Of a stretch of 17,534 nucleotides of DNA, positions 6,829-11,596 are shown in pieces (the first letter of the stretch is position 1; every line of letters starts with the position of its first letter). This DNA comes from CAYJXJ01 sp964374095. GTDB lineage: Bacteria > Elusimicrobiota > Elusimicrobia > UBA1565 > UBA9628. Both the position numbers and the translations under genes were made by a program. The stretch lies in the NCBI GenBank assembly GCA_964374095.1, contig CAYJXJ010000094.1:1-17534 (forward strand), given 5' to 3'. The notes beneath the pieces were generated by a model. That model did no database searches, was not told the origin of the DNA, and saw nothing but the letters and a program-made list of their open reading frames with translations.

Positions 6829-8290
6829 TCAGCGCCCGGCCGGCGCCGGGAGCAGTTCCCGGAGCCGCGCGCCGGCCGCGCGCATCGCGGGCCGGGCGCC
6901 GGGGTCCGGGGCGAGACAATCCGCGACCAGCCGGCGCAAGGGCTCCGGGGACTCCGGGGGGAGCGGCTCGAAAACGGCGCGCTTCTTGCATTCGGCGAGG
7001 TCCGCCCCCGTGAAAGGCAGGTTCCCGGTCAGCAATTCGTAGGCCGTCGCCCCCATGGCAAAGACATCCGAGGCGGCCGTCGCGCTGCCTTCGTGCTGCT
7101 CCGGAGCCATGAAGGCCGGGGTGCCCGCCGGGCCGTGGGAGCCCGCGCCGGAGATCGCGATGCCGAAATCCATGACCTTCACGTAGCCCTGCCGGTTCAT
7201 CATGACGTTGGAAGGCTTCAGGTCGCGGTGCACGACTCCCTTTCCGTGCGCGTAAGCCATGGCCTCGCAGACGAAGCTGAGCATGCGGACGCATTCCTTG
7301 GGCTGGAGGCGGCCGCGGGAGGCCAGTATTTCGGCCAGGGTTTCCCCGTTGAGGTACTCCAAGATGAGAAAGGCTTCCTCCCCCGAAATCACGATGTCGT
7401 GGATGGGCACGATGTAGGGATGGTCGAGCGAGGCGACAAGCCTCGCCTCATTGAGGAACCGCTCCCGGGCCCGCGGGTCCCCGGACAGCCGGCCGCTGAT
7501 GCGCTTGACGGCCACTTCCCGGGAGAGCACCCCGTCCACCGCCAAAAACACCACCCCCATCGCGCCGCGGCCCAGGGGCCGGCGGACCTCGAAGCGCCCC
7601 CCGATCAGCCCCGGCGCGGTCTCGCCCGTCGGGGCGGCCGAAGACGCCGGCGCCACCGTCATGGTCAGCCGGGCCCGGTCGGCCTGCGAGAGCGACTTGA
7701 GCTCCTCCAGGCGGCGCGGGATGTCCTTGAAGCCGGGGAAGCGCTTGATGATCTTTCCGTAGACCTCGGCCGCCTCGGCCACCCGGCCGCATTTCTCGCA
7801 GAGGAGCGCGTACTGGTAGTAGAGCTCCGGGGCCTCCTTCAAGGCCACGCAGTCCTGCAGTTCGATGTAGAAGCCCCGGGCGCGGTTCCAGTCATTGAGC
7901 CGCATGCAGACGCGCAGGGCGACCGCGAAGCCCTCGCGTTCGAGCTCCCCGGCCTTGAGCAGGAGGTCCAAGGCCCGCGGCTCCTCTCCCGTCTCGACGA
8001 GGATCTGGGCGAGGCGGGCGCGGCCCTCCTTGGACATCCCGGCCCCGTCGAGCTCGTCGAGCCGGCCGAGGGCCTTGAGGCTCCCGACCAGGATTTCCAT
8101 CTCCCCCGTGGCGATGTCGCCCTTCTTGCGCAGCAGAGCCACCGCCGCGGCGTGGGCGCCGAGCTCGGCGAAGGCCGCGGCGTAACTTGCGCAGACCGCC
8201 GCCCGGCCGCCCGGCGCGGATTTCGCGAACTCCTCGGACTTGCCGGCTTGGTGGAGGATGAAGGCCGCGATCTTGACGTCGGCATCGTCG
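6829..8290 (-). CDS. Hanks-type Ser/Thr protein kinase, downstream part of a frame-broken gene
   Basis: The last 437 codons (from a GTG at 8142) contain helical TPR-like repeats followed by a complete PknB-like kinase domain. Counting from that GTG, the repeats include ELYYQYALLCEKCGRVAEAA and the kinase spans about 180-432. All catalytic elements are present: glycine loop GRGAMG (191-196), AVKRI with Lys213, LNEA with Glu232, HRDLKPSN with Asp307, DFG at 325-327 and GTPAFMAPEQ. The protein ends shortly after the domain, with no transmembrane segment, so it is cytosolic. The same frame is open upstream to the G tract at 8291-8300, but no ATG, GTG or TTG lies between 8142 and the tract. Coding sense continues as DDADVKIAAFILHQAGKSEE, so the natural N-terminus is the part at 8291-8740 in a frame shifted by one base. 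Targets are unknown. Confidence 0.9.
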
Positions 8291-8300
8291 CCCCCCCCCC
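8291..8300 (-). repeat. Ten-base G homopolymer inside the kinase gene
   Basis: Ten consecutive Gs on the coding strand (Cs on the plus strand), exactly where the kinase frame switches. Such tracts slip during replication and are also common sequencing-error sites. Nine or twelve Gs restore the frame. Confidence 0.9.
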
Positions 8301-8740
8301 ACCGAGAGAAAGTGCGGGCCCAGCACCCCCACCGCCTCCGCGTGCAGGCCGATGTGGGAAAGGCCCGAGGCGATCTCGAGGGCCTCGGCGTGGGAGGCCG
8401 AGCCGCGGCCCGCGAGACCGTCTCGCCGCGAGAAGTCCATGGTCCGGCGCAAAACCTGGAAGAGGGCGTGGGCCTCCGTGTGCCGCTCCGCGGGCCTAAA
8501 GCGCAGCCGCTGCCATGCCTGCCGGTAGTTTCCGGCTTTCAGGTCCTTGCGGGCCGCCGCGTAAGCCGCGGCGACTTCCTCATCTTCCTTCGCTTCGGGC
8601 TTGGGCTCGGGGGGCGCTTTCGGAGGCGGCGCCAGAAGCGCGCCGCACTGGTCGCAGTAGGCGAGGGGCGGCACGGGGGCGCGGCACACAGCGCACGAAA
8701 TCGTCGTTTCGATCGCAGCCTCTTTCCCGGGATTGTACAA
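8291..8740 (-). CDS. Zinc-ribbon N-terminal part of the Ser/Thr kinase, upstream of a frameshift
   Basis: The frame begins at TTG 8740 and has the zinc ribbon CAVCRAPVPPLAYCDQC (CxxC...CxxC), a Pro/Glu/Lys linker (PPPKAPPEPKPEAKEDEE), then helical sequence (AAARKDLKAGNYRQAWQRL). At the G10 tract it loses coding sense. With 9 or 12 Gs it would join the kinase part as HFLSVGGGDDADVKIAAF, giving a protein of about 636 residues. The first frame stays open by chance to 7892, which hides the break. The TTG has no ribosome site. ATC at 8713-8711, followed by ETTISCAVC, has GAGG five bases upstream and would start directly at the zinc ribbon, as in the FGE-like neighbour. The true start is unsettled. 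Confidence 0.75.
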
Positions 8741-8869
8741 AGTGTGAGAAAGTCAAGGCACGGACGCGGCCGGCGGCGTGCCGGCGCCGGCGTGAGTCGC
8801 AGGACCGAGAGAACCGCGACCGGCGGTTGGCCAAGCTTTTATTTTACGGCCCACGCACGGACTTTTCGC

Positions 8870-8897
8870 GATTTACTCCCAGCGCTGGGAGTAAATC
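8870..8897. repeat. Palindromic repeat B, perfect 28-bp palindrome
   Basis: Half-site GATTTACTCCCAGC followed directly by its exact reverse complement, with no spacer. Related to palindrome A. It lies just upstream of where recognisable DUF4325 sequence begins (8911), so it may mark the breakpoint of that truncated gene. Inside it, the left edge carries TTA and the right edge TAA, which is a stop codon on each strand. Confidence 0.85.
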
Positions 8898-8910
8898 CCG
8901 CCGTAAGCCG

Positions 8911-9093
8911 GACGCCGATGGAAACATCGAGCTTGATTTCGAGGGAGTCATCTCGGTCGGGCCCTCGTGGCTCGATGAAGTTTTAAGCGAGCTGCGGCGG
9001 GAGTTTGGAACAGACCGCGTGGTTTGCCTGCCGACCAAGAACCCTTCCGTGATCGAGTCCTTGCGGGTCATCGACCCCGGCGGCGAGCTTTAG
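8911..9093 (+). pseudogene. Truncated STAS-like DUF4325 protein remnant
   Basis: About 60 codons ending in TAG: ADGNIELDFEGVISVGPSWL, DEVLSELRREFG, RVVCLPTKNPSVIESLRVID. The pattern of a strand with LDFEGV, then VGPSWLDEVL, and a closing helix resembles DUF4325 (a STAS-like domain), from memory of the family. The usual first third is missing. The frame is open upstream through palindrome B, but that part has no family resemblance, no ATG and no ribosome site; a TTG at about 8827 would be the only start. It is on the opposite strand from all its neighbours. I read it as a decayed fragment; a short expressed protein is possible. Confidence 0.5.
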
Positions 9094-9115
9094 CGGCCGA
9101 CGGCGGGGCTCGCCT

Positions 9116-9131
9116 CGCGCGGCTCCGCGCG
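9116..9131. repeat. GC-rich hairpin between DUF4325 remnant and FGE-like gene
   Basis: CGCGCGG and CCGCGCG pair fully around CT. It sits between the converging ends of the plus-strand remnant and the minus-strand FGE-like gene, a natural place for a terminator, but neither side has a T run. Confidence 0.35.
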
Positions 9132-9159
9132 CGCTCGGCTTCGCTCCCTCCGCAACTTT

Positions 9160-9194
9160 TGCAAATCGTAAAATTGTAAGACTGCAAACCGTAA
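9160..9194. repeat. Short direct repeat, 23-bp period
   Basis: TGCAAATCGTAA (9160-9171) and TGCAAACCGTAA (9183-9194) differ at one base. They lie in a short AT-rich patch just beyond the FGE-like stop. Purpose unknown; two copies may be chance. Confidence 0.3.
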
Positions 9195-9199
9195 TGACC

Positions 9200-10159
9200 T
9201 CAGCGGACCGGGCGGAACGACAGGTAGCCGGACCGGTAGGCCGGGGCGAGGCGGTTGCGGTAGGCCGCGCGGGCGTTGGACGCGTCGTTGAACCAGGCGC
9301 CCCCGCGAAGGACCCGGTACGAGCCCGCTGGACTTTCCCACGCGCTTCCATCATTCGGCGCTCCATTGTACGAGCCATGACCCCAATCTTGCACCCATTC
9401 CCACGCATTGCCCGCCATGTCGCAAAGGCCTTGCGCCGTATTGCCCGCGGGCTTGGAGCATACCGGCGCGGCCCCGCTCCCGCAGCCCCCGATCACGGCT
9501 CGCTCGCAGGTCGCATCCTCATCGCCCCAAGGATACTTCCAGTCCTTGCCCGCGCTCCTCGCCGCGTACTCCCATTCCGCTTCGCTGGGGAGGCGTCCGC
9601 CGACCCAGTCGGAGAACTTCCGCGCCTGCTCCCAGTCCACGTTGACCACCGGATGGCCGTCTCCTCCTTCATATGAACTTGGCGGCGCGCAGGCCCCCGC
9701 GCCGACGCAGGCCCGGTACTGCTTGTTGGTCACCTCGGTCTTTGCCATTTGGAACGTCCTCACGGTCACCTCGTGGACCGGTTTCTCATCGGAATCACCC
9801 CTGTCCGAACCCATCATGAAGCTCCCGCCGGGAATGGGGACCCACTCGATCCCGGCGTCACCGGCCCCGGCCGGCCGCGCCGCCGGCCCGCCCGATACCA
9901 CGCGCGGGGCGGCAGGCGGCGGGACGTTTTTTGGAGCCCGAGCCGGCCTGAGGGTGCTGAGGTAGGAAATTATGACGAGACCAATGCCGCAGCCCCCGGC
10001 GAATCCCCCCAACCAATTCCACACGGACACGCTTCTCTCCGGCGCCGCCGTCGGCTCGGCCGGCATCCGCACGGCCGCCATCGGCCGGCCGCAGTCCCCG
10101 CAGAAGCGCGCGGCGCTCCGGTTTGCGAAGGAACACGACGGGCAACTGACCGCGGTCAA
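9200..10159 (-). CDS. Membrane-anchored FGE/SUMF1-like protein with N-terminal zinc ribbon
   Basis: 319 residues from TTG at 10159. Residues 6-23 form a zinc ribbon (CPSC, then FCGDC). Residues about 45-68 are one transmembrane helix (WNWLGGFAGGCGIGLVIISY), and 70-105 a Pro/Ala linker. From about 105 to the end it is an FGE-sulfatase/C-type-lectin-like domain: PIPGGSFMMGSDRGDSDEKP, VHEVTVRTFQMAKTEVTNKQ, GRLPSEAEWEYAARSAG, YPWGDE, MAGNAWEWVQDW, YRVLRGGAWFND and RAAYRNRLAP. The zinc ribbon would be cytosolic and the FGE domain periplasmic or external. The C-terminal Cys pair of sulfatase-activating FGEs is absent (AYRNRLAPAYRSGYLSFRPV), so a binding or other role is more likely than formylglycine formation. 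The start codon is uncertain. Confidence 0.88.
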   Translation of the reverse strand: MTAVSCPSCSFANRSAARFCGDCGRPMAAVRMPAEPTAAPERSVSVWNWLGGFAGGCGIGLVIISYLSTLRPARAPKNVPPPAAPRVVSGGPAARPAGAGDAGIEWVPIPGGSFMMGSDRGDSDEKPVHEVTVRTFQMAKTEVTNKQYRACVGAGACAPPSSYEGGDGHPVVNVDWEQARKFSDWVGGRLPSEAEWEYAARSAGKDWKYPWGDEDATCERAVIGGCGSGAAPVCSKPAGNTAQGLCDMAGNAWEWVQDWGHGSYNGAPNDGSAWESPAGSYRVLRGGAWFNDASNARAAYRNRLAPAYRSGYLSFRPVR

Positions 10160-10270
10160 ACCGGGTCAGCCTATCAAATTTCGGGCTCATGCAACCGTCT
10201 CGCGGGCCGTGATCTCGCCAAGTCGCGCGTAGGCCCGCTATCGGAAAGCGATTGCAAATACGGTATTTTG

Positions 10271-10418
10271 GTAACTACCCAGATCCTTGCCTGCCAACTC
10301 GGTCCTGGACCGAGTTCACCCTGCGCCTCCAATAATTGGAAGCGCGGGCCTGGCACCGCGCCTGCGAGAGGGGCGCCTCATCCCCGGCGGAACCTTCAAG
10401 AGGGACCTGGGCAGTTAC
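10271..10418. mobile_element. IS66-like MITE, 148 bp, with 8-bp target-site duplication
   Basis: The left end GTAACTACCCAGATCC and the reverse complement of the right end, GTAACTGCCCAGGTCC, match at 14 of 16 bases. Exact copies of GTATTTTG abut both ends, at 10263-10270 and 10419-10426. IS66-family elements are known to have ends starting GTAA and to duplicate 8 bp, so this looks like a non-autonomous IS66 derivative. It is too short to encode a transposase. The inside holds further hairpins: AACTCGGTCC/GGACCGAGTT with one base between (10296-10316), TCCAAT/ATTGGA (10328-10340) and GCGCGG/CCGCGC (10342-10361). It lies upstream of the FGE-like gene and downstream of the 88-codon gene. Confidence 0.82.
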
Positions 10419-10432
10419 GTATTTTGACATAA

Positions 10433-10454
10433 CTATCCGCACCGGTGCGGATAG
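10433..10454. repeat. Palindromic repeat C, perfect 22-bp palindrome
   Basis: Half-site CTATCCGCACC followed directly by its exact reverse complement. It supplies the last codons (YPHRCG) and the TAG stop of the 88-codon gene. Its edges read CTA and TAG, a stop on each strand. The outer bases resemble palindrome D (YTATCCRC). Confidence 0.85.
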
Positions 10455-10699
10455 GGAATGGCCCACCCCACGGCACTCACGGCCGGTCTCCGGAAAAACC
10501 GGGTGAGACCGAGTCGATGCCGAAGGCGCCGCGCCGCTTCCTCACGCCGGATATCCTCCGGCGACTTGGTGCGGCGGATGGAATTCGCCGTCTCCCAGAG
10601 ATCCGAAAGGATGAGTATGCGTTGCTCATCGGTCAGACGCGAGGCGAGCGCCACCTCGCGCCTGAGCCATTCCAACTCCTTGATATCCCGTTCGGTCAT
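10433..10699 (-). CDS. Hypothetical charged helical protein, 88 residues
   Basis: MTERDIKELEWLRREVALAS, LTDEQRILILSDLWETANSI, then a basic segment SPEDIRREEAARRLRHRLGL. Mostly charged helix; no known family recognised. It starts with ATG at 10699, about 14 nt after the likely transcription start of the promoter at 10720-10748, with no Shine-Dalgarno sequence. The last residues and the TAG stop lie in palindrome C, and the sequence before them (FFRRPAVSAVGWAIPYP) differs in style from the acidic/basic helices, so the original C-terminus may have been replaced. A strong promoter and the even codon pattern argue for a real gene. Confidence 0.6.
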   Translation of the reverse strand: MTERDIKELEWLRREVALASRLTDEQRILILSDLWETANSIRRTKSPEDIRREEAARRLRHRLGLTRFFRRPAVSAVGWAIPYPHRCG

Positions 10700-10719
10700 C
10701 GGCCGATAGCCCTTGACAT

Positions 10720-10748
10720 AGTATAGGCCGGGTCCGAGGTTCGGTCAA
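10720..10748 (-). promoter_or_regulatory. Sigma70 promoter of the 88-codon gene
   Basis: On the minus strand, TTGACC (10743-10748) and TATACT (10720-10725) are separated by exactly 17 bp; each differs from consensus at one base. The predicted transcription start is about 14 nt before the ATG, giving a very short leader. Confidence 0.72.
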
Positions 10749-10793
10749 TGGCCCGAAAGGGTGCGCCGATTCATTGTAGGCAGATCCGGCGGC

Positions 10794-11195
10794 CTACCGC
10801 CAATCCTCAACGGCCAGGCCGGGGATGCGCTCAAAGTGCTTCCGGTTGAAGGTGACGACGACAAGGCCGTGGACCAGGGCCGTGGCTCCGATCTGCGAGT
10901 CCTCGACTCCGATCGGAGTCCCGGCTTGGGACAGTTCCGCGAGCAGCTCCCCGCAACGGTAGGCCTCGTACTCGCCGAAGGCGACGATCCGAATGCCGGA
11001 GAGCACCCGCTCCGAGATACGCGCCCAGAGCGCGGCGTCGGAACGCAGGGCCGCGCCGAGCCGCAACTCCATGACGCAGACCGCCGAGGTGAGAAGGTCG
11101 GCGGAAGGCGCTCTCGCCAGACGTTCCATGAACGCGGGGTTAGGGGCGCGCCGCAAGGGCTCGCTGAGCGCCGATGTGTCGAGAAGGTACGCCAC
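10794..11195 (-). CDS. vapC: VapC-like PIN-domain toxin
   Basis: 133 residues, a PIN-fold ribonuclease that in this family typically cuts tRNA or rRNA until held by its antitoxin. It starts with GTG at 11195, 2 nt after the antitoxin stop. Acidic metal-site residues are in place: LLDTSALSEP (Asp6), VCVMELRLGA (Glu) and GVEDSQIGATALVHG (Asp). The last motif reads VVTFNRKHFERIPGL, where many relatives have Asp or Asn at the corresponding place. No ribosome site is visible, so the toxin is likely translated by coupling to the antitoxin. The length is normal and no lesion is seen. Confidence 0.92.
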   Translation of the reverse strand: MAYLLDTSALSEPLRRAPNPAFMERLARAPSADLLTSAVCVMELRLGAALRSDAALWARISERVLSGIRIVAFGEYEAYRCGELLAELSQAGTPIGVEDSQIGATALVHGLVVVTFNRKHFERIPGLAVEDWR

Positions 11196-11197
11196 GC

Positions 11198-11452
11198 TTA
11201 TTCGAGGGACCTTGGCGTATGGCGTACCCGGTCCGCGACGATGCCCTCCATGATCGAGAAGAATGGGTCGGAATCGTCCAGCCAGCCTCGGACCCGGCTC
11301 AAATGGGCGGGGGGTTCCCCGGAGTAAGGACAGAGTTGGGCGATGGGCCGTCCCCGGCGAGTCACGATAAGGGTTTCCTTGCGGAAGCTGACAGCCCCAA
11401 GAAACTCGCTGAGACGGCTTTTTAATTCAGCCGTTGTCACAGTTCTTTTCAT
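11198..11452 (-). CDS. Phd/YefM-family antitoxin
   Basis: 84 residues. The N-terminal domain MKRTVTTAELKSRLSEFLGA and ETLIVTRRGRPIAQLCP is the Phd/YefM DNA-binding fold. The C-terminal third (VRGWLDDSDPFFSIMEGIVA) would be the toxin-neutralising tail. It precedes the toxin gene, the usual order. Its promoter (11485-11513) and a palindrome overlapping the transcription start (11472-11484) suggest autoregulation by the toxin-antitoxin complex. The region upstream is much more AT-rich than the chromosome around it, consistent with acquisition by transfer. Confidence 0.92.
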   Translation of the reverse strand: MKRTVTTAELKSRLSEFLGAVSFRKETLIVTRRGRPIAQLCPYSGEPPAHLSRVRGWLDDSDPFFSIMEGIVADRVRHTPRSLE

Positions 11453-11471
11453 ATAGTTATATTGACTATAG

Positions 11472-11484
11472 AGTCATTATGACT
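11472..11484. promoter_or_regulatory. Likely operator of the toxin-antitoxin operon
   Basis: AGTCAT and ATGACT form a perfect inverted repeat around one T, immediately downstream of the -10 box, where a repressor would block polymerase. A second, similar GACTATA lies at 11464-11470. Phd/YefM antitoxins usually bind such palindromes. Confidence 0.6.
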
Positions 11485-11513
11485 ATTATACAATGATTCT
11501 AATACCCTGTCAA
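11485..11513 (-). promoter_or_regulatory. Perfect-consensus sigma70 promoter of the toxin-antitoxin operon
   Basis: TTGACA (11508-11513) and TATAAT (11485-11490) on the minus strand, spaced exactly 17 bp. The antitoxin ATG lies 32 nt downstream of the -10 box, with no Shine-Dalgarno sequence between. Confidence 0.88.
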
Positions 11514-11596
11514 TGGCGCCGTAATCCTGCAATGCTATTTTACTACACGATATAATCTTATCGTAAGCCCGCGCCCGGGGGGGCGATCTTTGGGCG

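Noticed and set aside
7093..8499. A 468-codon plus-strand frame opposite the kinase
   Set aside because: Shadow of the high-GC kinase gene; biased towards Gly, Arg, Asp and His, without domain sense.
8732..8756. TTGACT and TACAAT upstream of the kinase as a promoter
   Set aside because: The spacer is only 13 bp, too short for sigma70, and the TACAAT would overlap the TTG start.
6425..10454. A CRISPR array made of the repeated palindromes
   Set aside because: The copies are far apart, irregularly spaced and only partly alike; no spacer pattern or cas gene exists.
11548..11592. Hairpins downstream of the TPR gene as its terminator
   Set aside because: The CGATA/TATCG and GCGCCC/GGGCGC pairs have no T run, and the first may belong to the toxin-antitoxin upstream region.
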